NCBI GenBank assembly: GCA_023512835.1
Contig: CM042092.1
Location: 697,984-761,983 of the forward strand
Source: Taxillus chinensis
Lineage: Eukaryota > Streptophyta > Magnoliopsida > Santalales > Loranthaceae
DNA length: 64,000 bases
Direction: 5' to 3'
Part shown: positions 47,078 through 59,198 of the stretch, piece after piece
Position numbering within the stretch: the first letter of the stretch is position 1
Layout of the letters: the number at the start of each line of letters is the position of its first letter
Program-made: the position numbers and the translations under genes
The notes under the pieces: model-generated
Told to the model about the DNA's origin: nothing
Seen by the model: the letters and a program-made list of their open reading frames with translations, nothing else
Databases searched by the model: none

Positions 47078-47507
47078 TATATCCTACTAGGAAGCGATGG
47101 ATCCTGTTATTAACTTCAACCATGCTCAGGCCATTCATTTCCTTCACACTTCATTTTTATTAAAGATTTGAGTTTTTCCAAGGGCGGCTCCAGAAATTAT
47201 TTTTAGGGTGTTCAATATTTATTATAAAATTTAAATATAATATCACAAAAAAAAAATTATAAAAATCCTTCTACAAGTGTTTAAATATAAAAATCATATT
47301 TACTTGTTTTGAAAAAAAAATTGAATATTATACAATTATTCTTTATATATTTCGTTATTAAAAAAGATAAAAAAAATTATCAGTTGCAGCTAATAATTGA
47401 TTGGAATATGACTTTAAGAGAAAATGATGGCAAACAAGCATGTTCTCCCAAATTTATACTATTGATGGATCATGAATCATTAACCGAAGAATGAATTAGA
47501 ACTTATA
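47078..47507. other. AT-rich intergenic sequence
   Basis: No gene is visible. It contains A/T runs and the phrase AAGGGCGGCTCCAG at 47181, which resembles ends of common plant transposons, but I find no partner. Confidence 0.4.
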
Positions 47508-47796
47508 GCTCGTTTGGTACGCGGAAATAAAATTAGGGTAATGAAATCATTAAAAGATTGAAATTAACATGGGAAAGGAATGAAATTTTTGATTACCTTA
47601 CCTGTATTTGGTATATAAAACAAAGGAAGGTAATATATTATTCAATTACTAAAATATCCTTATAATTATTAAAATTTATTAAATAAAAATTTATATTTAA
47701 AAACAATGCTTTTGCTTGTCCCTTGCTTGTCCCTTTTCCATACCAAACATAGAAAAGGAATAAAATTCCTTTCCTTTATTAGCGTACCAAACGAGC
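47508..47796. mobile_element. MITE with perfect 15-bp terminal inverted repeats
   Basis: GCTCGTTTGGTACGC at 47508-47522 is exactly inverted at 47782-47796. The element is 289 bp and noncoding. ACTTA lies two bases before the left end and directly after the right end, suggesting a target-site duplication with slightly misjudged ends. Confidence 0.8.
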
Positions 47797-48700
47797 ACTT
47801 AGAATTCAAAAACAAATCTACATACCATGCTTTTAAAGCTTGGCGACGCAATATGCTTCAATGCTCAATTAGAAAAAACTAGTAATGTTTTTAAAGTCCC
47901 ATAGAAAATATGATCAAAGAGTTAACAACATCTTTTGACCATAAAATTACGAAAATAACTCCAACAAAAAAAATCTAAAGTTTCACAAAAATGATAATAG
48001 TTAAATAGGATTTATCTATCTCTATTTAATAAAATGGAAAATCTTTTCAAGAGGCATTAGCTTGGATTCTTATACATGTAACATTTTAGTGACAAGAAAA
48101 ATTAATCCAACCAATATGTACATGTATTTTTTGTGTATCTTGAGTGCAATTTCACCAAAAATAGTGTAATTATTAAAAATTGAAATTCTAATGCATAAAA
48201 ATAATGAATGCAAATACAAAGTCATTACCCATTTAATTTTTCGGTCCAAATTGACCATATCGATTTGTCCTCACTCATCACCACACCCCAATCTGCCTTG
48301 ATTTCTTTTCGTTGCACATTTTAGCATAGCTCCTCATTAACAAATCTAAACAGAACTTGAGAATCAGACAAGTTGACAAGTGATAGGTGAATCAATAATC
48401 GATGAATGGCCATGATGGGTCACCGAATGGTTTGAACACCCTTCATCTTTGGCATTTGCTACATCCCCAAGCAGCAGTGGATGCAAAATTCTGTCCAATA
48501 TATACCAGATATAGTAACTTACATAGTTGCATTTCGTGGTGATGGTGTGACCAAGGAGTGGCTAGACGACGAAGCCGTAGGCCTCTATCAAAACTAGAGT
48601 CACATGACTACATGGGCCAACGGCGATGGACAATGACCTTAGGCTTGGTAGGGGCCATGGATGCTTCTTGGTGCACCGTGGATGCTTGGATAGCTTCAAT
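47797..48700. other. Intergenic sequence without recognisable genes
   Basis: Mostly AT-rich. I see no splice-linked coding stretches, RNA gene or repeat of note. Confidence 0.4.
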
Positions 48701-48708
48701 AGCGAGAG

Positions 48709-49581
48709 CAGGGCCGGCCCTGCCTTTTTGCAGGGTAAAGCGGCCGCTTGAGGCCTCCAATTTTGGAGGGCCTCCCGGCACTAATTTTTTCTTTATCCCG
48801 CTCTAGTTCTCCTCCACGACGTCACGGCTCCGATCTCTGGCGCCACCGCAAATCTGCAATCTTGCATCGTCTTCGCTGGGAGTGTTGCGTGTTGACAGAG
48901 ATTAATAATTTAATGTTTATAAATTATAATTTATTAATTTATAAGTTAAATAGAGGCCCTACACACATGGTCACATGGTCACATGAGTGGGCCAAATATA
49001 TATATTTAAAAAACTATTTTAAATATAAAAATAATAAATAAATATATTATTAACTCTTCTCTCTCTTTCTTTACGATTACAATGCTACAACGTTTGAATA
49101 TATATCATGTACTGCATCCTCTCTCTATTTCTTTACGACCTACACGCTACAACTCCAAATCTCCCACCGCACCATCATAGCAAAGACCAGACACCCACAC
49201 CTTCGAATTGTTCCAATTAGTTTGAAAATTTTAAATTGAAGGTAAGAAATTATTGTTGCTTTTTCTAATTGTCTTTTATTTTTCTGTAAATTTGTATTAA
49301 TTCGATAAAATTGATGATTTAGGGTTTTCTAGTTTTAGGTAATTTATTGTTAGTTTGAACTCGCAATATACTGATAAGTTTTTTATTTTATCTTGATAGT
49401 TGTGATAAAATGTTTGGACTCATGATAAATTTTTGATTTGCTCCCTATTATGGGGAGATGCTGCCGTTTTTTTTTAATTTTTGTGTTTATTTGATAGATT
49501 TTTTTTCGGAAATATAATACCCTGGAGGGGCCTCATTCTAAAACTCCGCTTAGGGCCAGCCAAACTCCAGGGCCGGCCCTG
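48709..49581. mobile_element. Non-autonomous hAT-like element with CAGGGCCGGCCCTG ends
   Basis: CAGGGCCGGCCCTG stands at both ends (48709-48722 and 49568-49581). The flanks are AGCGAGAG (48701-48708) and AGCGGAGA (49582-49589), an 8-bp target-site duplication differing by a small indel-like change at a CGG. Next to the ends GAGGCCTCC-type subterminal repeats occur. No transposase is visible in the 873 bp. Confidence 0.72.
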
Positions 49582-49589
49582 AGCGGAGA

Positions 49590-51000
49590 CGACACCGAAG
49601 AATAAATGATGGGTAAAGTGAAGGTAAGGATGTTTGGGTGGCTAGGGTCAGGCATGCTGGTAGTATGAGAATGAGAGACGAGTCATGAGGTTACAGAGAT
49701 GGTGCCCAATGTAATTTTTTTAATACTTAATTAAAATATATAATAAAAAATATTTTTAACACAAGTTAAGGTCTACAATTGCACACCCTGAAGCACATGT
49801 AACGCTGCCCCTGAGTTTTGCAATACCATCCCATTTCCCATCCATGGCATATATATTAGTTACTAGCCACTAGACAATAGAAGGTAATAACCTGCGCACT
49901 CGGGATCTGGCTAGAAGACATGCTCGGCTGCAAGCTTTGCTATCTTAATGTTATGATGAATCCTATGTGTGCCATGCAAAGCTCTCCAAACCAAAGGTCC
50001 AGCAAGAACTGACATTTGATTTATAATGTCCACAGCCTTATCTAACTCTTAAATACTTACATCAACTTTTCAATAAATTTTTTTAAATTTACAGTTATAA
50101 ATTATTTTTTACTTCCCTATATAAATATACATCATATTAAATTACTAAATCACCTTTTATATTATTAAAATAATATTTATATTACTTATTCTATTTAATA
50201 ATATTTTTATAATTTAATATAAAATAAAAAATAATATTATAAAAATGTAAAGAAAAAAATAATTATAATCTAATAATTATAAAAAATAAATAGTACTTTT
50301 TGATACATTAAAAAATAATATAAATTTTATAAAAAAAATTAAATATAAAACATGTGAAAATAATATTTTATAACTTTTTTTTTCTTAAATATAAAAAAAA
50401 CAATTTTTTTTCCTTAAGTACTCTTACATTCCATCCCTGTAATGCAAAGGCGATCATCATAACCATCGTGGCTAGGACACTCGGTGCAACCAAATCTGTA
50501 AGTCGGAAATTTTAGTTGTACTACAGCCCTTTCGTATCTTCGGATTCTACGGCCCTTTCGTACTTCGGATTTTTCGTTTACCGGAGACAAACCAGACAAA
50601 TCTCCCCAACAAGTACTGTTCTTCAGCAACACTAGGGATTTGGGCGCTCAAATACTTCAAAATGGCATTGGACAAATTAATGGAGAAAATGGGAAAACAA
50701 CGAAGGGCAGCAGAGATGGCCATCAACCATTGCAAAATAATGCTCGATATGACAATGGCATCACAGTGAGCCGCCTTCTAAGCATTATCCTTAGAGGAAT
50801 CAACTAAATGACATCAACTAAGCATTATCCATAGTTAAACTCAGGAGAATAATGATGAACAAGTCAAAAAAAAAATCTCTGCTGATTGTCTGAACAATGA
50901 TTTACCAGCAAAAAGTAGGGTAACTTGAAGCTATTCAAGTCTTAAACGGAAGAATCAAAGCAGTCATGTAAACGAAGTCTAAAACATCACATAACAAACA
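49590..51000. other. AT-rich intergenic sequence downstream of RPL18
   Basis: Positions 50035-50410 are extremely AT-rich. Short overlapping frames at 50410-50740 match nothing I know. The last part before 51066 is the likely 3' UTR of RPL18. Confidence 0.4.
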
Positions 51001-51065
51001 GGTGATAAATAAGGTCAAGTGATCCCTCAGACAACAGCATCAACGAACAACCAGGATGGATCAAC

Positions 51066-52770
51066 TTACGCCTTGTAACCCCTGCTGTTTCTTTTTCCTC
51101 TGGCTCTCTCAAACTTCCGCCCCTTTGAACGCACGTAAGGTTTGGTGTGACTGTGCGGCACACCAGGAGCACGACCAAAATGCTTCACTGCCTCGCGAGC
51201 ATTCTTTGGACCTCTGAGAAGAACCTGAATCAATCATACACCAAGAAAGTTTTTATAAAATGTAACCTTCTCAGGTCTTCCAACTAATGACATGAAAACA
51301 ACTCACACCATTTTTAGAGTTTGGATCCTAAAACCCACAACAAGCTCAATCCTCCTAAATATACCTTCATATAACAAAACAATTCCATGCAATGTCATGT
51401 CAAAAACTACAACCACACGAGTTTGGGAATCAACAACCAACCAAACAAAAACTGTAAGGGGCATACTCAAAAGTCTAGGCTTCTTAGGAAAAGGTTTGAA
51501 AATAATTTCAGAGCATTTGCCATTACTCCACAACAACGCTACAAAAAAAGAGCAATTTAGCTGTACTTCCAGAGGTTGGGAATCAATAACTAACAAAACC
51601 AAAACTGCAAAGGGCATACCCGACAGTATGACTCACCATGGTATGGTTTCAAAATAATTTTCAGAACCACCATGCATATATAATCACCGAAACTCAAATA
51701 AAGTAATAAATTACTAAATAAATCTGAAAAAGCGGACAATCTGTACAGCACTCAGATCAAGAACTTTGTAAAGTAGATACTAAAAACTTGTCTACATGTG
51801 CATCAATGCTCTGAACACCTGGAATATGTAATTCAAATGATTTCTTTCTCCGCCCGCCCCCCACCCCCCCAAAGAAAAAATACAAGTTCCAGCAAATTTT
51901 TTAGGCAAGTAACAAATAGAATTACCATATAACCTCTGTTTCAACATTATAATATAACAATTTGTGTTGGTGCTGAATTTTCATACCGTGTTTTGACCAA
52001 GCGGAGCTCTCAGGGCGAGCTGGTCAAAAGTCAAGCACTCTCCGCCCGCTTTCTCAATCCTAGCCCTCGCCCTCTTTGTGAACTTCAGAGCAGCCACCTT
52101 CAGAGCCGGGACTTCATAAACCCTAATATCATCTGTGACGGTACCAACAAGAACAGCGATCTGGTCCTCCTGAGAACATTACAAACAAACCAAAAAAAAC
52201 ACGTGATCAAGCATAATCCAAGACAAAACATAAAACCTCAATAAAAACATAAATCAAAATAAATAAAAACACGAACGAAATAGACCTTTCGGTATCATGC
52301 CACATACCTTTCCTTTCATGTATCGACTCAACCGAGAAAGTGACAGAGGAGCCCTGTTGGCCTTGCTCATAAAGAGCCGCTTCAATATCACGGCATTGAA
52401 CTTGCTATCGGTTCTCCGTACGAGGAACCGATACAGCTAATCAATTCCCAAACAGCAAGAAATAATAAATTAAATCAACAAGTCGAAAGAACTGAAGACA
52501 TTAGTACCAGTACCGAGATCTACCACCCCAAATAAAAATTTAAAAAAAAAACAACGACAACAACATCGTATTACCTTGACGAGGAGCTTGAGGTATACAT
52601 CGTTCGACTTGGGGGCGGTGCGCTTAGTCTTTTTGCTTTTGCCGCCGGCAACCAAATCGATACCCTAATCAACGACGGAAATCGATGATGCGAACGAATG
52701 AGCAAGAGAGGGTTATTGAATATTAAACGTACATACAAATTAGGGATCATGGAACGAGAAAGAGTACCAT
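51066..52770 (-). CDS. RPL18: 60S ribosomal protein L18 (eL18)
   Basis: Five coding exons join to 564 bases, 187 residues plus stop, the normal plant length: 52768-52770, 52575-52664, 52308-52436, 51987-52169 and 51066-51224. Every intron has GT and AG ends, and every coding exon length is a multiple of three. The protein begins [20 protein letters not shown] and includes [40 protein letters not shown] and [20 protein letters not shown], ending [10 protein letters not shown]. It closely follows plant L18, a structural protein of the cytosolic large ribosomal subunit. The first coding exon holds only the ATG, in the context AAAAATGG. The copy has no stops or frameshifts, unlike the surrounding transposons, and looks functional. 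Confidence 0.97.
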
Positions 52771-52841
52771 TTTTGTAGGGAGCTTGACGAACCTATGAGC
52801 GGCAGCGGCTTGTGGGTGAACGCGACTACCAAGCGGCTGGG

Positions 52842-52848
52842 TTTTATA
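52842..52848 (-). promoter_or_regulatory. Likely TATA box of RPL18
   Basis: The minus strand reads TATAAAA, 72 bases before the ATG. The transcript leader would be short, about 45 bases, and has no upstream ATG. Confidence 0.55.
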
Positions 52849-52849
52849 C

Positions 52850-53930
52850 TACAGGCGTTGCTAGGTTTACCTTCTCTACCATTTCTTTCTTTTTTTCTTT
52901 CAAAATAATTCCCAACTTTTAAAAAAAATCCTTATTTGGGCCTTGGATAGGCATGCCATAATTGGCCCGGATTGGGCGATCAGAGGATTGGACTTGGACC
53001 TTCATGAACGCAATTTGTACCCGACCCGAATGTTTTACTCAAATCGTCCAGATAAAACTCAATTTTCGAAATATAATATAAATTCAGGCTGTTTTCTTCT
53101 TGTTGTATTCAAATAGTTTGTTTTGGATTTTTTTTTTTAAAATATGATAGTTATTTTTGGTAAAAAAAAATAAAAAATAAAAAATAATTAAAGAATATTT
53201 TCATTTTACAGTCATCTAAATCATAAATAATTTTTTTGTTTTTAGTTTTTAGTTTTTTATACCTAAAAATAACTATTACAAAATAAAAACAAAAAACACT
53301 TCACTCAAACAAGTTCATGTGTTTGAATACAGAAAACAGGTTCATTTTTATGTTTGGCAATTGTTTTGGTTTGGGGAGGCCGGCCCAACGCACTAGGCCA
53401 CCACTGGATCGCGCCACGCAATCACTACCGCCCTCAACGAACATGTATATACGAGATATATATATTTATATCTAAATGTTTATACATACATATATATATA
53501 TATATGGCTCTAACAATCTGCGTTTATCCAATAAAACAGATAAGGATTTAGAATCACCTACTTCTTGCCTTATGGGGGGATTAAACTCGCAAGAACAGTT
53601 TAAAATCGACGAAGAACGACAAAGAACAGAAAGAACACTATGAATTCTCCTTTGACGGCTAGGGTTTCTAAAAATAGAGTTATAATAAATAATAAAACCC
53701 TAAAACCCTATTTTTAATTAAAATTCGTCCTTGTCCTTTATAATTTCCAAAAATTCACTTATTAACCATCAATTTAACTTCCAATATTTACTAAATAATC
53801 CCTAGAGGCTTTTGGAGATCAAATTAGGCCCAAATATAATCAAAACGATCATATTAATGACCATATTCTCAAAATAACATTTTATTGTTTTCGTGGTCTT
53901 TTTGGTTGTCACTGTTGTCAACAGTATGTG
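52850..53930. other. RPL18 upstream region and decayed repeat
   Basis: No gene is visible. T/A-rich runs occur at 52880-53330. Positions 53370-53720 resemble a decayed gypsy LTR in minus orientation, with GAATCACCTACTTC and an AGGGTTT stretch like 31750-31850. AAACCCTAAAACCCTA at about 53696-53711 is a short telomere-like repeat. Confidence 0.35.
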
Positions 53931-53939
53931 AAAACAGGT

Positions 53940-54560
53940 AGTCATAGGGTCGAAGATCCGTACTTAGTTGGATAACCTCATAGAGGGAGTTTACCTATTT
54001 ACGTTGTTAATTTGTTCCGAGTCGAAGATCCGTAAAGTCGAATATATGCAGAGTCGAAGACTCTTAAACAAGGCTTTATTGGTAAGGTCCACAAGGTCGC
54101 AGACTCGGAGATCTGTAGCATCGACGACTCACAGATTCAATGGTTCTTAGGGTCACAGACGCGAAGATCCACAGTGTCGAAGATTTAAAGACTCGAAGAC
54201 TTGCAGTCAGGTGAAGAGAAGCGCTTGAAGACTCGAAGACTTGCAGACTCAAAGATCCATTGGGTGTTGAATGGCGGTGTCATAGAGTCGAAGCTCGTAG
54301 AGTCGAAGATTGGAAGATCCATTGCTGTGACCAGAGACCTATTGATGTGAACCAATGATTAGCTGAAGAGCCAGAGACTCGAAGACTCGTAGAGTTAGAA
54401 GTCAGTTGGTTGCAAGTTCCACCTAGGTTCAAAGACTCGGAGCCTTAAGCTGAAAATCAGAGTGTCACTAGTTCTAAGTTAGGGCTGATCTGACTTGTAG
54501 GCTTGAAGGTTCTGACTTGAAGAGTCAAAGGTACAGACTCAAAAATCGTAGCACATACAA
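53940..54560 (+). repeat. Degenerate GTCGAAGACTCG repeats
   Basis: Variants of GTCGAAGATCCGTAG and GACTCGAAGACTTGCAG occur about twenty times with irregular spacing. The core resembles the CTCGAAG/TCGTAG minisatellite of the Tat LTR at 38145-38830, so this may be a decayed Tat-like LTR. Confidence 0.6.
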
Positions 54561-55011
54561 TACATAGAGAATCAGTAAAGCTACGAAGCAATCATCTTCG
54601 AGGTTATGGCTAATCGAAGAAATGAAATACAGACAAGGTTGCCATTTAAGTAATTTATTTGAGCAACATATCTAAGCATGCTAAGTACCAAAATATACAC
54701 GTGGACGTTATTCGAGACTGGATTAGCATGTTTCCACAATGGAGATCAGAAGGTGGAACATACTTAACCTTAGCAGAAGGGTTTCATGCAACGTCCGTCC
54801 TATAAAAGCGAGGAAGATGTCATACTTCGGAAGCGCATCAGAATATTATAGAATACAAGAAACGTATTAGAAGAGATACAAGAGATGCAGCAGAGTTCGT
54901 GTTTCTTACACAGAGAAAGGAAGATTGAGAATAAGACATGTAATAACCTGTGTTTGGGATTGGATGTGTTAGCCATTTGTAATGACTCGTGTTTGGAAAA
55001 GTTAAGTTAGA
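54561..55011 (+). other. LTR-like sequence with a TATA box
   Basis: TATAAAAG at 54801-54808 follows a CACGTGG box at about 54698. No gene is visible. It may be the promoter part of a decayed LTR that includes the repeats to the left. Confidence 0.35.
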
Positions 55012-55375
55012 TTTTCATGTGAAGGCCGGTCGACGCGACCTTAGTCGATGTGAGAGAGGTTGATGTGGTCAACCTGGCATGGCGAGTGGTCGATGCCGAT
55101 CAGAGGAGTTTCAAGAGAGTTTGGTCGATCCGAGGTGAATTTCGACGTGGGGTCGATGTGTGGTCGACGTCGACCCGAGCAGTTCCCCTAGAGCTTTCCC
55201 ATGTGTGTTGGTTGACACAGGAAAGTGGACGACGTGGTAGATCCAGCTGTAGGTCGACCTTGTGCGATATGAAGATGGATCGACGTGGGTATTTGGTCGA
55301 CACGAGAAAGGTTGGTTGATGTGGTCGATCCTGGGTGTTTTTGGTCGACGTCGACTTTGCGGCGGCATATTTTTG
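55012..55375 (+). repeat. GTCGA-rich degenerate repeat
   Basis: GTCGA occurs about a dozen times in 350 bases, often as TGGTCGATG or TGGTCGACGTCGAC. The overlapping frames on both strands are composed of the repeat and have no domain. Confidence 0.7.
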
Positions 55376-56081
55376 ATACAATTTTCTGTTTTGTGATTTT
55401 TAGGGTTTTATTCTTTCGGAAGTTGTGAGAGAGAGAGAGAGAGAGATCGTCGTTGGTACGATCGTTGCCATTGCGTTCTTGGAGAGGGAGATGCTTATTG
55501 GAGAAGGGAGAGGTGCAAATGAAGATCCTTCAAGGCGAAGCACTAAGTTCGCCTGATTTTGAGGTATGGATTCTGTGCTTCTTGAACCTATTATAGGGTT
55601 AGGTCTTGTGGTAGACAATTTATATTTATATATATATATGTGTGTAAATTCATATAGGTGTGATCTCCTATATGAATATTGACCTTCAATGGCAGGTTAT
55701 GTTTGTGTATGTCGATGAGTCCAGGGTTAGTGGGGCTTAAGGGTTTATTTCGTGGTGTGGTTGTGTTTGTTCGTGTTAGTATTGCGGTAGAGTCTTGTGG
55801 GTAACCTTGGGAACTATGGGAGGGTTGTGGTTGGAAATGTAATGTGTTTACTTGACCCAAATATGGCTTGTGTGTTGAATGTTGAATATATGCGTTACTT
55901 GATTTATTGTGAATATATATATCATTGTGTTATGCTTGAAAATGTGCTATGAGAAACTATAGTAGCCTATGTGGCTGTGACTGTGGTAGCTTATGTGATA
56001 TGGTTATGGTTGTGTTTGTTGATGTGGCTTGCTTATATGTTTCCTTAATTATAAATGCTGATAATAACCTGTTTATGTACT
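55376..56081 (+). other. Decayed LTR-like sequence with a (GA)10 microsatellite
   Basis: A GA run lies at 55427-55446. TG-rich sequence with repeats of CTATGTGGCTGTG and TAGCTTATGTG follows (55900-56030). No gene is visible. It may be a gypsy LTR that received the relic LTR at 56082. Confidence 0.35.
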
Positions 56082-57451
56082 ATTAACCTAGTTTTCTAGT
56101 TCTTAAATCAAAACAGCCAACTACTTTTGTTCTATAAAATATCTTGGCAAAAATGATTTCTTTTTAAACTAAAGGTCTAATTTTTATGTGATTTTCTGAA
56201 TAAACAAAGACAGCATAATTGTTTTTAGAATTTAACTCAAGGACTAAAAGCATATAGGGTCACAATTTCACCTTCCAATGATGTTTCTACTGATTTTAAG
56301 GTTCTCGAGGTTATTTAAATGATAGCATGCTATACATGAGCTAAGGTACTGCAAATGGTCATTGTCAGACCTTCTAAATGTTGTATGCCCGATTGGTCAT
56401 CATGGTAACAACATAAAAAGCCAATTTATCATATTTTTGAAAAGATAATGGTCACATCAATCACGAATATGCTATGAATCTTAAAGTTTTCCCTAGACTG
56501 CTAAGAAACCTAGGTGTATATAACCTAGATGTGGAAGATGAAGAACAAATTAATAAAATATGCAAATCTCAATTAAACAAACCCAATATTTATAAAATCA
56601 ACACAACAACATAGGGGGCTACATTGCTCCCCTAGATTAAAAAAATCACTCACACATGTTTATTAAATAAGCATAAAGAAATATAAAATATCATCCCGAA
56701 CCAGGCGAGAAGAACTTTAACCCTAGTTTTTCGACTTTAGATCTTCTCCATGCTCAAGATGTCTTTCCAGGGCCTGCTCTCTCCAAAACATGTGTCCAAT
56801 CTCCCCAGGTGTGATCCTCTCTATATCAAAGACGTGATACCCTCCAAAACGTGATGTGCCTCCTCCTTTTATAGAGTTGCCGGCTGTGTAATGTGTGCCC
56901 TAGCCACCAGCTGTCATCATGTATCAAAACGGCGTAGTTTTGATAAATGATAGTGATTCTCCCTTTCAACCATTATACAACTCAAACCAAGAACAATATG
57001 GACAAGGTTCTTTAGACAAAAACCATCAAAATACAAAAATAAAGGTCCATGTGCAAAAACATTGCCGCACGTGACAATGTCATATCACGTGCAAGCTCCA
57101 AATGCTCTGAAATTCATCCCCAAGCTTCCTTGCATCATTTAGAAGGCTCCCATGTAATAATACACCTGCACGTGATTGACTATATTACGTACACATAAAA
57201 AATGCCTCCTCTTGAGCTCATCTTTTGTCACAAGTTCCCTTATTAGCAGATAAAATGGTTTAGTTGATGTGCATGAGAAGAAATTACCTAAAAACCTGCC
57301 AAAACAACTCAAAAACACATGTACATAGGCAACAGTATCTTCTTAAGGGTTAAAGCAAATATATATAAAAATACAGGTGCAATTAGACTCTAATTATGCT
57401 CTTAATCACCCTAAATATACAATAGAATAATGGCATAAATGCACGTTATCA
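56082..57451 (-). repeat. Relic LTR of the tandem Athila family
   Basis: It aligns along its length with the Athila LTRs, for example CCTAGTTTTCTAGTTCTTAAATC at the start, GGGGGCTACATTGCTCCCCTAG, and the end GGCATAAATGCACGTTATCA at about 57432-57451. It lacks the first 130 bases of the LTR and has many substitutions. The two paired CACGTG regions are partly kept (57064-57095, 57167-57192). No internal sequence is attached, so it is a truncated solo LTR. Confidence 0.82.
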
Positions 57452-57614
57452 CCATCGTGAAGTAAATCACATTGATCGAATCACGTAAACCGTGTGTCTT
57501 TATCTTTTACCTCCCACACATATATGCTATTCACTTGATCTTGCACAAGATACTGAAATACCATCCAAACAATAACTACATCTGTAAGAATACCTCTGAG
57601 AAGTAAACTACTCC

Positions 57615-58128
57615 TAGGGGTGTAAAACGGGCTCAAGCCCGTGGGCTTATGGGCTTGGAGCAGGCCGGACCGATCAAGGCTCGGCCCGTTTAAAACATGG
57701 TCATATACGGGTTGGCCCGTTTAGGCTCGCCTCATTTAGGCCCGGCTCGTGCGGGATGCAAGTCGGCCCGTGGGCTTTTTTTATTTTTTATTTTTATTTT
57801 TTATACCTAAATACATTAAAATTTAATGTATATATTATATTATATAACTTTAATTAAGCAATTAGATTTCATATATGAATAATTATAAAACAAAATTAAA
57901 ATAATATTAGTTATATTCAATTATATTGATTAATTTTAAATTTTAAAAAAGTAAATTAATAAAATAAAATTAAATAAATAAAATACGAGCCAGCCGTGGG
58001 CTCTCGCAGATCCATGCGGGCCGAGTCGAGCCTTGGCCAGTCCGTTTAAAACACAGGCCTAAACAGGCTAGCCCATTTAGGCTCGGTCCATTGCGGGCCG
58101 GGGCGGGCCAGCCCGTTTTACACCCCTA
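57615..58128. mobile_element. hAT-type MITE with perfect 8-bp target-site duplication
   Basis: The left end TAGGGGTGTAAAACGGGCT is inverted at the right end as AGCCCGTTTTACACCCCTA. ACTACTCC flanks both sides exactly (57607-57614 and 58129-58136). The 514 bp are noncoding, with GC-rich arms containing GGCCCGTTTA repeats and an AT-rich centre. Confidence 0.92.
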
Positions 58129-58136
58129 ACTACTCC

Positions 58137-59195
58137 TAACACTAAAGGGATTAGTTTTAAGTATACAGATTTACCCCTTTCTCTATACACACACACAAAT
58201 ACCCACACGATCTTGCTTGGATCTTGGGAATATCAATTATTAACATCAAATATAGATTATAAGTTACGCTAACACATATACGAATCCTTACAGAGTCATT
58301 TAACTCAACCAAAGTTAATGGTCTATCCATTTGAAAAAAAAACTATTAAGTATTTAACAAGTCAATCCAACCCTGGTCGACTCATTTCAAATGAGTCGAC
58401 CAAGGTATGATCAATTCATTTATCCTAGCTTTTAGAATGCAATATTCAAATGCGTGCAATGAACAATATTAAATGACTAGACTAAATGTTTGAGTCAACC
58501 ATACAAAAAATTAAATTAACCATCTATGGGTCCACCAATTCAGCTGTTTATTATATTATGTACTACAACATATAGTATAGCAATTTTAGTCATACCTCCC
58601 CAAATTCATATGTATTCCTAAAAATTAATGTCAAAATGACTTCATAAGTGATGATCCATAATTTCGTAGGGTTTCTACCCTTAATTATACCCACTTTACA
58701 TCCTAGGGTTCATGGAATTGGAGTATATATGCCGTCCTTAGAGGATTGAGAGAAAAAAAGGTGGGGAGTGGACCTAGCTACGGTTTTAGTGGTGTTCTTA
58801 AGCTATACATGTGAAGAACGAGTAAAGGCATGGGAAAAAGAGAGAAGCTGTTATTTGAGTGAAGATCTGAGGTTGTAGAACGATTGTAGAACTATATACA
58901 AATCCTAATCCTATGCTATAACAATCTCTCATCCCAAACTTTTTTCCATTTTCTAAATTTTGTCTATAATTTCTTCAAATATTTTTATTCTAAATTCTAC
59001 TTTTGTTTAAGAACTTCTACTTCATTGTTTATTTTACTTCCAATTAGAAGAACTATTTAGTTATTTGATTAACAAACCCTTTTAGTGCTTTATTATTGCA
59101 AATTTAAAGTGTAATGCCATGTGAATATGAAACTTTGTTCTTCATCTTGTTAAGTTCAATTGGTTGTGTTTGATTCTCGTATATTTATTTGTATT
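58137..59195. other. Intergenic sequence without recognisable genes
   Basis: A CA-rich stretch lies near 58188 and GAGTCGACCAAGG-like sequence near 58395. No gene is visible. Confidence 0.4.
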
Positions 59196-59198
59196 TAA

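Noticed and set aside
50414..50735. Two overlapping minus-strand frames of 60-70 codons
   Set aside because: No similarity that I recognise, no splice partners, and different frames overlap. Chance frames are likely.
54561..55011. A possible endogenous pararetrovirus promoter
   Set aside because: A TATA box and a CACGTGG are present, but no movement protein, coat protein, RT or tRNA-Met primer site lies nearby. A decayed LTR explains it equally well.
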